Positions 25,257 to 34,867 of a stretch of 64,000 nucleotides of DNA are shown in pieces; position 1 is the stretch's first letter; every line of letters starts with the position of its first letter. The notes beneath the pieces are model-generated. The model saw nothing but the letters and a program-made list of their open reading frames with translations. It searched no databases and was not told the DNA's origin. The translations under genes were made by a program, and so were the position numbers. Source of the stretch: Bacilli bacterium (lineage in GTDB: Bacteria; Bacillota; Bacilli; RF39; UBA660); the NCBI GenBank assembly GCA_017525855.1, contig JAFXSE010000005.1, positions 1-64,000 on the forward strand. The letters are read 5' to 3'.

Positions 25257-25679
25257 ATGATAATTAAAAGTACAGATTTAGAAAAATTAAATAACGATCA
25301 GTCTTATCAAAACTTTTTAAATGATAATCCAGGAATTGGCACATTAAAAATAAGGGCTACTTCAGCTAGTGAAGCTATTCCTATTAATAATGTTTTAATT
25401 ACAGTTAGTAAGGAAATTGGAAATAATACAATCATATTTTTTGAAGGTAGGACAGATGAAAGTGGTATGATTAATGGTATAAAACTTCCAACTCCTGTTC
25501 GTGTGGAAAGCGATGAGGATGTACCTAAGTTTACAACTTATCAACTTAGAGCTGTTTACAGTAACAATAGTTTTGATAAAACCTACGATATATCGCTTTG
25601 TTGCGGTGTTGGTGTTATTCAATATATTAATATTACACCTGATATTAAAGCAGAGGTGAGAAATAGTTATGGCTATTAG
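25257..25679 (+). CDS. SleC N-terminal-domain-like protein
   Basis: A 140-residue protein with a transthyretin/carboxypeptidase-regulatory-like beta fold (LKIRATSASEAIPINNVLITVSK, TDESGMINGIKLPTP). Clostridial SleC begins with a comparable domain fused to the enzyme. Here it ends separately and overlaps the next gene by 11 bases. A coupled two-polypeptide version of SleC is likely; an ancestral gene fission or a frameshift at the junction are the alternatives. Confidence 0.65.
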   Translation: MIIKSTDLEKLNNDQSYQNFLNDNPGIGTLKIRATSASEAIPINNVLITVSKEIGNNTIIFFEGRTDESGMINGIKLPTPVRVESDEDVPKFTTYQLRAVYSNNSFDKTYDISLCCGVGVIQYINITPDIKAEVRNSYGY

Positions 25680-27018
25680 ATATCCAGTAGTGCCTAATCA
25701 AATAACTGTTCATTTAGGGGCACCAACTGAGGCTGCAAGGGATATAGTTGTACCATTTACAGATTATATTAATAATGTTGCTTCTAGTGAATTGTATCCA
25801 ACATGGCCAGAAAACTCTCTTAAAGCAAATATTTATGCTATTATTTCATTTGCTTTAAATAGAATATATAATGAATGGTATCCAAGCAAAGGATATAATT
25901 TTGACATAACTAACTCTCCTGCTTTTGATCAGACTTATATACCTGATAGGGAGATTTATGAAAATATCGCTAATATAGTAGAGGATATTTTTAATGATTA
26001 TGTAGTTAAACAAAATCAGATTCAGCCATATTTTACGAGATATTGTGATGGGAGAAAAACGACATGTGATGGTCTTTCTCAATGGGGGACTGTTACATTG
26101 GCCAATCAAGGAAAAACTCCTCTTGAAATATTAAGATATTATTATGGTAGTGATATTCAAATTAGGTTTGATGCTCCTGTTGGTGATAATATATCAGGCT
26201 ATCCTGGATATGTTAATAGACTTGGAAGTGTTGGTAATCCAGTTAGAGCTATTCAAAGAGATTTAGAAAGAATTAGAATCAATTATCCTGCAATTCCTAA
26301 AATAGAAGATAATTATTCAGGCGTTTTTAATAAAGAAACGGAGGATGCTGTAAAAAAGTTTCAGGAAATTTTTGCTTTACCTGTAACAGGTATGGTTGAT
26401 AAAGCTACTTGGTATAAGATAAAGTATGTTTATACTAGTGTAAAAAAATTATCTGATTTGTATTCTGAAGGTATTACTCCTCAGGAAGCTAATTTTTTAT
26501 ATAAGGATGAATTAAAGTATGGTGATACTGGGATAGAAATGGAATATGTTCATTACTATTTAGATGCTATATCTTTTGTAGATCCAGATATTCCTCATTT
26601 AAAAACTAATTCAGTTTTTAATGATAATACTAAAACTATGGTAATGGCTTTTCAAAAGAAGTATGGACTTCCTGTTACCGGAATAATTACTTATGCTGAT
26701 TGGAAAATTCTTCAAGAAGTATATAATAAATTATTAAAATCTTTTCCTAGTGAATATGCAACGTATGTAAATGAATTATACCCTGATTATTTTTTAACGC
26801 GAGGTATGAGTGGAGATGATGTTAGAAGGCTTCAAAGATTTCTTTTAAAAATATGTCAATATGATAAGTCTATTCCTGGGGTTAGGGTCAATGGAATATT
26901 TGATGAATTAACGGAAAAATCTATAAAGAAAATACAGACTGATAATAATCTTGATGTGACTGGATTAGTTGGACCATTTTCATGGAGAAAAATAGTGGAA
27001 CTTTCTAAGAGAACTTAA
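25669..27018 (+). CDS. sleC: SleC-like spore cortex-lytic enzyme
   Basis: A 449-residue protein. Residues 10-170 form the SleC-type SpoIID-like lytic transglycosylase domain: ITVHLGAPTEAARDIVVPF, NVASSELYPTWPE (likely catalytic Glu41) and RYCDGRKTTCDGLSQWGTVTLAN. Three peptidoglycan-binding domains follow (about 190-250, 280-345 and 375-445), each with a D-x-x-T/K-V-x-x-FQ-like pattern. SleC depolymerises cortex peptidoglycan during germination. GAGGTGA precedes the ATG inside the upstream gene. This gene anchors the cluster in spore biology. Confidence 0.88.
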   Translation: MAIRYPVVPNQITVHLGAPTEAARDIVVPFTDYINNVASSELYPTWPENSLKANIYAIISFALNRIYNEWYPSKGYNFDITNSPAFDQTYIPDREIYENIANIVEDIFNDYVVKQNQIQPYFTRYCDGRKTTCDGLSQWGTVTLANQGKTPLEILRYYYGSDIQIRFDAPVGDNISGYPGYVNRLGSVGNPVRAIQRDLERIRINYPAIPKIEDNYSGVFNKETEDAVKKFQEIFALPVTGMVDKATWYKIKYVYTSVKKLSDLYSEGITPQEANFLYKDELKYGDTGIEMEYVHYYLDAISFVDPDIPHLKTNSVFNDNTKTMVMAFQKKYGLPVTGIITYADWKILQEVYNKLLKSFPSEYATYVNELYPDYFLTRGMSGDDVRRLQRFLLKICQYDKSIPGVRVNGIFDELTEKSIKKIQTDNNLDVTGLVGPFSWRKIVELSKRT

Positions 27019-27034
27019 ACTGTTCTTTTTTTTT
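27007..27034 (+). terminator. Intrinsic terminator after sleC
   Basis: AAGAGAAC/GTTCTTTT stem overlapping the stop codon, loop of 7, then T's. Confidence 0.75.
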
Positions 27035-27098
27035 CGAAAATTATATTTTATCATCTTGATTATTTGTGGTAATATATATGTAGAATAGGAGAGTTGTT

Positions 27099-27839
27099 AT
27101 GAACAATAATAGTCTAAATACAAATACATCTATTGATGAAAATAGTGTTTTAAGATTAAATAAGAAAGTCAAAAAATGGCCTTTTGTATTACTAATGTTT
27201 TTATTTTTATCAGTTATAGGTTTTGGAGTGTTTTTGTTAATACAATCTGTAAATAAATATAATAATTATACAGTGGTGGGTGCTGATTTAAAGGATACAA
27301 AAAAGATTTTTGAGGCTGGAAGACCATATTATGTTGGTACTTATGAGTATATTGTAGATGGTAAAAAATATTATTATGATTATCCAAAAAAGTTTGAAGT
27401 CAATGTTGATAATGTTATACAAATTAGATATAATCCTAAAAATCCTAATGAATTATACAAATCTAGTGAATTTGTTATATGTATAATTGTAATATCTGTT
27501 GGTGCTATCCTATTTTTTATTACAATTGGTATACTTATTTCTGTTACTAGTAAGGGTGCGGAAAAAATAGTAAATGTAGTAGTTGAAGATGTTTTAACTT
27601 GTGTTGGTGGTAGAAAAATATATATGAGGACAGTTAATGAAAATGGTGGAGTGTTATCACCAGAGTTGACTGAATATTTTTGCTATTTTACTAATCAATT
27701 ACAATATTTTCCGATAGGTAAAAGAATTAAATTTAATGCATTTAAGTATGGTGAGGCATTATCTACTGAAAGATATAAAGATAAAATAGCATTCTCTGTG
27801 AATGAATTTAAAATTACTGATTTTATATTTTATAAGTAA
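27099..27839 (+). CDS. DUF3592-like membrane protein
   Basis: A 246-residue protein with membrane helices near 25-48 and 125-150. The region between contains the DUF3592-type YIVDGKKYYYDYP and IQIRYNPKNPNELY. A further C-terminal domain (about 160-246) is beta-rich with two Cys. GGAGAG precedes the start. The downstream vanY-like gene begins 18 bases after its stop. Function unknown. Confidence 0.7.
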   Translation: MNNNSLNTNTSIDENSVLRLNKKVKKWPFVLLMFLFLSVIGFGVFLLIQSVNKYNNYTVVGADLKDTKKIFEAGRPYYVGTYEYIVDGKKYYYDYPKKFEVNVDNVIQIRYNPKNPNELYKSSEFVICIIVISVGAILFFITIGILISVTSKGAEKIVNVVVEDVLTCVGGRKIYMRTVNENGGVLSPELTEYFCYFTNQLQYFPIGKRIKFNAFKYGEALSTERYKDKIAFSVNEFKITDFIFYK

Positions 27840-27856
27840 TGTTGTTGGAGGTATAT

Positions 27857-28990
27857 ATGGCTCAAAAAAAAGTGTTAAAAATGAAACCTAAAACTAAGTT
27901 GATAGTAAGAATAATAATGGTTGTTTTAATTTTGTTAATTGTAGTTTTTGGATATTATTATCACGTAATAAATAAACTAGAGAAGGTTGGATATAGTCGT
28001 ATTGCTAGTAACAATATATTAAAGAATTTTAAACTTGAATATGCTTTAAATAATCCAAATAATAAAACTTTAAACAGGGCTTTTGAAAGTTCTGATTATA
28101 AAGAAAAGTATTTAGATTATTATAAGCAAATTAAATATCAAGATCATGATAATTTAATTAAAAATATTAATAGTCTTATAGAAAAGAAATATAGTGCTAG
28201 AGATATATCTATTATATTGAGTCATGGAAGTGATAAGAGTGTTACTGAATTTAGTAAAAGAGAAAAGGTTAAGTATTTAGAAGAGTTTTATAGTTATGAT
28301 TTTGCTAAACTAGATAATTATGATAGGTATGTTAAATATATGAATGATGAGGGGGATGATGAGGAAACTACTATTATTTTAGTTAATCTTGACTTAGATA
28401 AAAAGGATTACGAAGATCCTGTAAAAGTTACTGATAAAACTAAAACAGTTTTAGCAAATAAACATCATTATCTTGGAAAAGATTATATTCCTAATAATTT
28501 AATTAGTGTTCCTGAAAAATATACAATAGATGGAGATCTTTCTACTAAAGGTACTAAAGAAGCAGTAGATGCTGCAATTACAATGATTAAGGCAGCTGAG
28601 AAGGATGGATTAAAACTTTTTGTTAATTCTGGATATCGAAGTTATGATGATCAAAAGGAAGTATATAATACGTATTTATCATTATACGGACAAAGTTATG
28701 TAGATAAATATGTGGTGAATCCTGGATATTCTGAACATCAAACTGGATATGCTTTTGATTTTGCTAGTGGTACTAGTAACATATTTAGAAATTCAAAAGA
28801 GTATGATTGGATGATAAAAAATAGTTATAAGTATGGATTTTGTTATCGTTATTTGAAGAGCAAGGAGAGTATTACTGGGATTAGAAATGAGGCTTGGCAT
28901 TTTAGATATGTTGGAAAAGAAATAGCTAAGGTCATGGATAAGGAAGAATTAAGTTTTGAAGAGTATTATGCAATTTACATTGATAAATAG
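27857..28990 (+). CDS. VanY/DacB-type D-alanyl-D-alanine carboxypeptidase
   Basis: A 377-residue protein with a membrane anchor near residues 15-35, an uncharacterised middle region, and a C-terminal LAS metallopeptidase domain. Zinc ligands are visible in SEHQTGYAFDFA and EAWHFRYVG, with the substrate-site NSGYRSYDDQ. It trims D-Ala from peptidoglycan stem peptides outside the membrane. The start at 27857 is set by GGAGG; the longer frame runs through that site. Confidence 0.92.
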   Translation: MAQKKVLKMKPKTKLIVRIIMVVLILLIVVFGYYYHVINKLEKVGYSRIASNNILKNFKLEYALNNPNNKTLNRAFESSDYKEKYLDYYKQIKYQDHDNLIKNINSLIEKKYSARDISIILSHGSDKSVTEFSKREKVKYLEEFYSYDFAKLDNYDRYVKYMNDEGDDEETTIILVNLDLDKKDYEDPVKVTDKTKTVLANKHHYLGKDYIPNNLISVPEKYTIDGDLSTKGTKEAVDAAITMIKAAEKDGLKLFVNSGYRSYDDQKEVYNTYLSLYGQSYVDKYVVNPGYSEHQTGYAFDFASGTSNIFRNSKEYDWMIKNSYKYGFCYRYLKSKESITGIRNEAWHFRYVGKEIAKVMDKEELSFEEYYAIYIDK

Positions 28991-29061
28991 TTTTTGTTGA
29001 TAAAAAAATATGTTATAATAAAAAAGTAAGAATAATAAAAGAATAGATGGGAGGTAGTTAT

Positions 29062-31485
29062 ATGTATCCATTAGGTGAACAGTTTTCTGTAGATGTTAGA
29101 AAAGCAAAGTCTGATCCAAAGGTATGTACTATGGGTAAAAAATTTCGTATTTCTGTAATTACTGAAAGAGTTGTAAGACTTGAATATAATCCTAATGGTA
29201 TATTTGTTGATCAGCCTAGTCAATTGGTGCAGAATAGAAATTTAGGTGTACCTGTGTTTACTTTAAGACAGGATGCTACAATGATACAAATAACTACTAA
29301 GTATTTTGAACTTACTTATCTTAAAGAACAACCATTTGAAGGAAGCAGTATTAATCCATCTAAAAACTTAAAGATAACTTTATTAAGTAATATTGATAAA
29401 GATAGACAAAGAGATTGGTATTATAAACATCCTGAAGTTAGAAATATGAATGGAAATATTTCTGCGTTTGATGTTCCTTTAAATAATGTATTACAAAGAG
29501 GATTATACTCTATTGAAGGTTTTTCTTCTTTTGATGATAGTAATACTAAATTGTTAAATGCTGATGGTACACTTTTGGATAGACCAGCTGGTTCTTTAGA
29601 TATTTATGTATTTATGTATGATAAAGATTTTAAGGAAGCACTTATTGATTATTTTAAATTAACAGGTTTTCCAGAATTATTACCTAGATATGCTTTAGGT
29701 AATTGGTGGAGTAGAAATATTTCGTATAATAATGAAAGCATTAGTGATCTTTTACATAATTTTGAAAAGAAGAGAATACCTCTTTCTATTTTGGTTTTAG
29801 ATCATGATTGGCATAATAGGGAATATAATTCTAAAAATGATTTAAAAACTGGCTTTACTTTTAATAGTAATTATTTTCCAGCTCCAGATAAGCTATTGTT
29901 AAAATTACATAATAAAAATATTAGAGTTGGATTAGCAACTGATCCTGGTGAAGGTTTTTATCCTTATGATACTTTTTATAGTAAAGCTGCTGAGTATTTA
30001 AACATAAATGATAATTCTATTATTAATTTTGATCCATTAAATCCTAAAATATTAGATATTTATTTTAAAGTATTTCTTCATCCTTTAGAAGGTTTGGGTG
30101 TTGATTTCTTTTGGAATGATTATAAGTCTTCAAATATTACTAATATGTGGGCTATGACTAATTATATGTATCATGATTCTGATAGGAATTCTAATAAAAG
30201 GGGACTTGTTTTGTCTCGAGGTTCTATAATTGCTCCACATCGTTATCCTGTAATTTATGGTGGACCTACTGAAATTACATGGGAAGATTTGGCAAAGCAA
30301 GTATTTACTTATATAAATGCTTGTAATATGGGAATATCTTGGTTAAGCTTAGATGTTGGTGGTACACATGGTGGTATTGAAGAAAGTGAATTATATATTA
30401 GACAAGTCCAGTTAGGATGTTTTTCTCCAATATTACGTTTTCATGCTGAAAGGGGTCCTTATTATAAGAAAGAACCATGGGTTTGGGAAGCAAAAACTAC
30501 TAATATAGTTGCTGATTACTTGAGGCTTCGTCATAGAATTATTCCTTATTTATATACTGAGGCATATAATTACTCTAAAGTCGGTATTCCGATAATACAA
30601 CCATTTTATTATAATTATCCTTGGTGTTATGATGATGAACTTTATAAAAATCAGTTCTATTTTGGTTCTCAATTATTGGTTTGTCCTATATTAACTAAAA
30701 AGGATTCAGTAATGAATCGTACTATTCATAGATTCTATATGCCTGATGGTATTTGGTATGACTTTTTTACTGGTAAGAAATTTCCTGGAGGAAAAAAATA
30801 TGTTTCTTTCTTTAGAGAAGAGGATTATCCTGTTTTTGCAACAGCTGGTGGCATTATTCCTCTTTCTAATAAAAGTGATATGAATAACGTTGGATTAGCA
30901 ACGGAGATGGAGATACATATTTTTCCAGGTGTTAGTAACATGTATACTTTGTATGAAGATGATGGAATAACTTCTCTTTATAAGGAAGGATATTATTTAA
31001 AGACTTCGATTGATTATAATTATTTGAGAAGTAATTATACTGTCATTATTAGAGCTATTGAAGGTAAAAGTGGTATTGCACCTGAAAGAAGAGATTACAA
31101 ATTGGTATTTAGAAATACTAAACAAGCTGATAGTGTTAAAGTTATGTTTAATGATCAGGAAGTAACAGGTGAATATTATATAGATGGAAATGATTTTATT
31201 GTTCATTTAAAAGGTATTCCTACTGTTGGACAATTAACTGTAAACTGTCGTGGTAAAGATATTGAAATTGATGCTGTACGTGTTATTAATGATGATGTAG
31301 ACAGTATTTTAATGGACTTACAAATCAATACTTATTTAAAAGAAGATATTGCTAGCATAATTTTTGATAGTAATACTACTATTCAAAAGAAAAGAATTGC
31401 TATTAGGAGATTAAAAAGGAAGGGTTTAAGTAAGGAACATATTAAATTATTCTTAAAACTTCTTGAATATATTTCAGAAGTTTAG
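29062..31485 (+). CDS. Glycoside hydrolase family 31 (alpha-glucosidase)
   Basis: An 807-residue cytoplasmic enzyme. The GH31 barrel has the nucleophile region LGVDFFWNDYKSS (Asp near residue 352) and the acid/base region LSLDVGGTHGG (near 430), followed by LGCFSPILRFHAE. Beta domains follow with the LYEDDGIT motif. The last 70 residues form an extra charged helical tail (MDLQINTYLKEDIASIIF to the end). Likely substrates are alpha-linked glucosides. Start at 29062 with GGGAGG upstream. Confidence 0.93.
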   Translation: MYPLGEQFSVDVRKAKSDPKVCTMGKKFRISVITERVVRLEYNPNGIFVDQPSQLVQNRNLGVPVFTLRQDATMIQITTKYFELTYLKEQPFEGSSINPSKNLKITLLSNIDKDRQRDWYYKHPEVRNMNGNISAFDVPLNNVLQRGLYSIEGFSSFDDSNTKLLNADGTLLDRPAGSLDIYVFMYDKDFKEALIDYFKLTGFPELLPRYALGNWWSRNISYNNESISDLLHNFEKKRIPLSILVLDHDWHNREYNSKNDLKTGFTFNSNYFPAPDKLLLKLHNKNIRVGLATDPGEGFYPYDTFYSKAAEYLNINDNSIINFDPLNPKILDIYFKVFLHPLEGLGVDFFWNDYKSSNITNMWAMTNYMYHDSDRNSNKRGLVLSRGSIIAPHRYPVIYGGPTEITWEDLAKQVFTYINACNMGISWLSLDVGGTHGGIEESELYIRQVQLGCFSPILRFHAERGPYYKKEPWVWEAKTTNIVADYLRLRHRIIPYLYTEAYNYSKVGIPIIQPFYYNYPWCYDDELYKNQFYFGSQLLVCPILTKKDSVMNRTIHRFYMPDGIWYDFFTGKKFPGGKKYVSFFREEDYPVFATAGGIIPLSNKSDMNNVGLATEMEIHIFPGVSNMYTLYEDDGITSLYKEGYYLKTSIDYNYLRSNYTVIIRAIEGKSGIAPERRDYKLVFRNTKQADSVKVMFNDQEVTGEYYIDGNDFIVHLKGIPTVGQLTVNCRGKDIEIDAVRVINDDVDSILMDLQINTYLKEDIASIIFDSNTTIQKKRIAIRRLKRKGLSKEHIKLFLKLLEYISEV

Positions 31486-31534
31486 TATACTATGTTTAAC
31501 TCATTTGAAATATTGGTAGTAGTAGTAATAAATG

Positions 31535-31708
31535 TTTCTTTTTAAGAGAATTTGTGGTTGGTGCGAACAAATAAAGAAATTTTATGAACTTGACTATCTT
31601 ATAGTATATCGGGTAAGATCGTTAAATCTATTAAGTTGCGCTTTGTGCGAATTAAGGTGGTACCGCGATTAAAATCGTCCTTATGTATTAAGGATGATTT
31701 TTATTTTT
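31535..31708 (+). ncRNA. T-box leader, leucine specifier
   Basis: The conserved T-box TAAGGTGGTACCGCGA lies near 31653-31668. The terminator stem AATCGTCCTT/AAGGATGATT with T's follows (31672-31702). In the specifier region ATGAACTTGAC, the codon CTT (31589-31591, Leu) fits the downstream leuS. Uncharged tRNA-Leu should favour antitermination. Confidence 0.9.
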
Positions 31709-31719
31709 GGAGGATTATT

Positions 31720-32145
31720 ATGAAAATAAAACTTATACAAAATTCGATTTTATTTATTTTAACTTTTATAATAGTTTTCATTATTTATGAATTTATATTT
31801 GCAAGAGATTATAAGGATCAAATAAAATTGAAATTAAATAAAAAAAATAGTATTAATAAAAACAGAAAAAAACCAGTTGAAGTTCGACTGTTAGAATCAT
31901 ATTATAAGGTTGATATATCAAAACTAAGTTATTCTGCTTTACTTAATAGAATTGCAGTTGTATCTAGTTTAGATATTTCTTTTATAGTTACAGTTGCTTG
32001 TATTTCGAATAGAGGTTATATTCAAATTTTAATTGCAGCTGTACTAATTGTACCTGTTATTTATATTAGTTATTTACTTTTATCAATAGTTTTGAAAAAG
32101 AAAATAGAAAGAAGAAAAAAGAAAGGAAATGATAAGAATGAGTGA
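31720..32145 (+). CDS. Small membrane protein between the T-box and leuS
   Basis: A 141-residue protein with a membrane helix near 8-28, a basic linker rich in Lys/Asn, and two helices near 88-130. GGAGG lies 7 bases upstream; the longer upstream frame runs through the T-box and is rejected. It overlaps leuS by 8 bases and is therefore under leucine-tRNA control. Family not recognised. Confidence 0.7.
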   Translation: MKIKLIQNSILFILTFIIVFIIYEFIFARDYKDQIKLKLNKKNSINKNRKKPVEVRLLESYYKVDISKLSYSALLNRIAVVSSLDISFIVTVACISNRGYIQILIAAVLIVPVIYISYLLLSIVLKKKIERRKKKGNDKNE

Positions 32146-34537
32146 TTATACAAATATTGAAAAGAAGTGGCAAGATTATTGGGATGAGAATGAAACATTT
32201 AAAACAGATATAAAAGATTTTTCTAAACCTAAGTATTATGCTTTAGATATGTTTCCATATCCATCTGGACAAGGTCTTCATGTTGGCCATCCTGAGGGTT
32301 ATACCGCAACTGATATTATGGCTAGAATGAAGAGAATGCAAGGATTTAATGTTTTACATCCTATGGGATGGGATGCTTTTGGTTTACCTGCAGAACAATA
32401 TGCTGTTTTAACGGGTAATCATCCAAGTACTTTTACAGAAAAAAATATTCAAACTTTTAAGACACAGTTGAAGATGCTTGGCTTTTCATATGATTGGAGT
32501 CGTGAAATATCTACTGCTGATCCTAGTTATTACAAATGGACACAATGGATATTTAAGCAACTATATAATGATGGACTTGCTACTCATGTAGACATGCCTG
32601 TTAATTGGTGTGAAGAGTTAGGAACAGTATTATCCAATGATGAAGTAATTGATGGTAAGAGTGAAAGAGGAGGATTCCCTGTTGTTAGAAAGAATATGAA
32701 ACAGTGGGTCATGAAAATAACTAAATATGCTGATAGATTAATTGATGGATTGGATGAGGTTGATTGGCCTGAGTCTACAAAGGAAATAGAGAAAAACTGG
32801 ATTGGTCGTAGTTATGGTGCTGAAGTAGAGTTTAAGGTTAGTGATACTGATTATAGTTTTATAGTATTTACTACTAGGTGTGATACTTTATTTGGTGCTA
32901 CTTATTGTGTGCTTTCTCCTGAACATGAACTTGTTGATCTAATTACTACAGATGATTGTAGGGCTGCTGTTAATGAATATAAGGAAGTATGTAGTCATAA
33001 AAGTGAACTTGAAAGAACAGAATTAAGTAAAGAAAAAACAGGTGTATTTACAGGAAGTTATGCAGTAAACCCTGTAAATGGTAAAAAAATTCCTATTTGG
33101 ATTGCTGATTATGTTTTGTCTACTTATGGAACGGGTGCTATTATGGCAGTACCTGCCCATGATGAAAGAGATTTTGAATTTGCTAAGAAGTTTGGTTTAG
33201 AGATAATCAAAGTATTAGATGATGGTAGTGGAACAGATGTTAGAGAACAAGCAATGGTCGAAGATGGTACACATGTTAATTCAGAATGGTTAGACGGGTT
33301 AAATAAAGAAGATGCCATCAATAAGATGATTGAATGGCTAGAGGAAAATAAGTGTGGTAAGAAGAGAGTTAATTATCGTTTAAGAGATTGGATTTTTGCA
33401 AGACAGCGTTACTGGGGTGAGCCAGTACCTATAATTCATATGGAAGATGGTAGTGTAGAGGTTGTTAAGGATGAAGATTTACCACTTGTTTTGCCGGAGA
33501 TGAAGGATTATAAAGCACATGGAGGAATGGCTCCGCTTGATAATGCTGTTGAATGGAAAAACGTTGTTATAAATGGTAAAAAGGGTGTTAGAGAGACTTC
33601 TACTATGCCTGGTGCAGCTGGATCTTCTTGGTATTTCTTAAGATATATAGATCCTCATAATGATCAAGAATTTGCATCAAAAGAGTTACTTGAACATTGG
33701 TTACCAGTTGATTTATATTTGGGTGGTCCTGAACATGCGGTTGGACATTTGTTATATTCTAGATTTTGGAATAATTATTTATATGATAAGGGACTTGTTC
33801 CAGTAAAAGAACCATTTAAGAAATTAGTTCATCAAGGTATGATTTTAGGTACTAATGGTGAAAAAATGAGCAAGAGTAAAGGAAATGTTGTTAATCCAGA
33901 TGAGATGGTCAAATTGTATGGTGCTGATAGTTTAAGATTATATGAAATGTTTATGGGACCTCTTTCTGCAGATAAGCCTTGGAATCCTAGTGGTATTGAA
34001 GGAAGTAAAAGATTTGTTGATAAAGTATATAGACGTTTTAATGAATTAAGTATAGTTGATAATAATATTAAGGAATTAGAAAAGATTTATCATGAAACAG
34101 TAAAAAAAGTTACTAATGATTATGAACAGATGAGTTTTAATACTGCTATTAGTCAGATGATGATATTTATGAATTCATTAAATAATAGAGAAGAAATTTC
34201 TAGAGAATATGCTGAAGGATTTATTAAATTATTAAATCCAATTTGTCCACATATAACTGAAGAGATTTGGTCTGTTGTTTTAGGACATAATGAATCAATT
34301 GCTTATGAAGAATGGCCAAAATATGATGAGAAAAAGATTATAACAGAAGAAAAGGAAATTGCTGTTCAAGTTAATGGTAAAGTAAGAGCTACAATTAAAA
34401 TTAATGTAAATGATAGTGATGATTCTATTAAAGAAAAAGCATTACAACAAGAGAATGTCATAAATCATACATCAGGAAAAGAAATAGTAAAAGTAATTGT
34501 AATAAAAGGAAAAATAGTAAATATTGTTGTAAAATAA
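32138..34537 (+). CDS. leuS: Leucyl-tRNA synthetase
   Basis: A 799-residue class I synthetase. The HIGH-type motif appears as [13 protein letters not shown], the editing domain as [12 protein letters not shown] and [15 protein letters not shown], and the KMSKS loop as [11 protein letters not shown]. The C-terminal domain ends in the [13 protein letters not shown] segment. It charges tRNA-Leu. It lies downstream of a Leu T-box and is closed by a strong terminator. Confidence 0.98.
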   Translation: MSDYTNIEKKWQDYWDENETFKTDIKDFSKPKYYALDMFPYPSGQGLHVGHPEGYTATDIMARMKRMQGFNVLHPMGWDAFGLPAEQYAVLTGNHPSTFTEKNIQTFKTQLKMLGFSYDWSREISTADPSYYKWTQWIFKQLYNDGLATHVDMPVNWCEELGTVLSNDEVIDGKSERGGFPVVRKNMKQWVMKITKYADRLIDGLDEVDWPESTKEIEKNWIGRSYGAEVEFKVSDTDYSFIVFTTRCDTLFGATYCVLSPEHELVDLITTDDCRAAVNEYKEVCSHKSELERTELSKEKTGVFTGSYAVNPVNGKKIPIWIADYVLSTYGTGAIMAVPAHDERDFEFAKKFGLEIIKVLDDGSGTDVREQAMVEDGTHVNSEWLDGLNKEDAINKMIEWLEENKCGKKRVNYRLRDWIFARQRYWGEPVPIIHMEDGSVEVVKDEDLPLVLPEMKDYKAHGGMAPLDNAVEWKNVVINGKKGVRETSTMPGAAGSSWYFLRYIDPHNDQEFASKELLEHWLPVDLYLGGPEHAVGHLLYSRFWNNYLYDKGLVPVKEPFKKLVHQGMILGTNGEKMSKSKGNVVNPDEMVKLYGADSLRLYEMFMGPLSADKPWNPSGIEGSKRFVDKVYRRFNELSIVDNNIKELEKIYHETVKKVTNDYEQMSFNTAISQMMIFMNSLNNREEISREYAEGFIKLLNPICPHITEEIWSVVLGHNESIAYEEWPKYDEKKIITEEKEIAVQVNGKVRATIKINVNDSDDSIKEKALQQENVINHTSGKEIVKVIVIKGKIVNIVVK

Positions 34538-34546
34538 TTTATACTT

Positions 34547-34578
34547 GGCTACATATTTTAAATATGTAGCCTTTTTTT
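34547..34578 (+). terminator. Intrinsic terminator after leuS
   Basis: A 12-bp GGCTACATATTT/AAATATGTAGCC stem and T run. Confidence 0.92.
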
Positions 34579-34634
34579 ACTTTTTTTAACAAATTTTGTG
34601 GATAAATTTATTTATACTAATTATGGTGATAAAA

Positions 34635-34805
34635 GTGAAAGTAAAATTATTTGATCTAGAAGATGAAAAAGATTTAGAAGATAGTATAAATGATTTTTTA
34701 GGGGATATGGAGGGAGAGCTTTGGGATATAAAATATCAGGTTTCAACTTCTGTATCAGGTGAGGAACAAATTTATTGTTTTTCAGCTATGATTATATATC
34801 ACTAG
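34635..34805 (+). CDS. Cse60-like sporulation protein
   Basis: A 56-residue protein, VKVKLFDLEDEKDLEDSIND at its start and IKYQVSTS, EEQIYCFSAMIIYH at its end, matching the small Cse60 family of sigma-E-dependent proteins. GTG at 34635 with GGTGAT 5 bases upstream is preferred; ATG at 34623 is the alternative. It stands alone after the leuS terminator. Molecular function of Cse60 is unknown. Confidence 0.8.
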   Translation: MKVKLFDLEDEKDLEDSINDFLGDMEGELWDIKYQVSTSVSGEEQIYCFSAMIIYH

Positions 34806-34867
34806 CATTTACCAAATATTAGTTTTATGATATCATTTATATAGATGTAGTATAGGAAGTGACTTTT

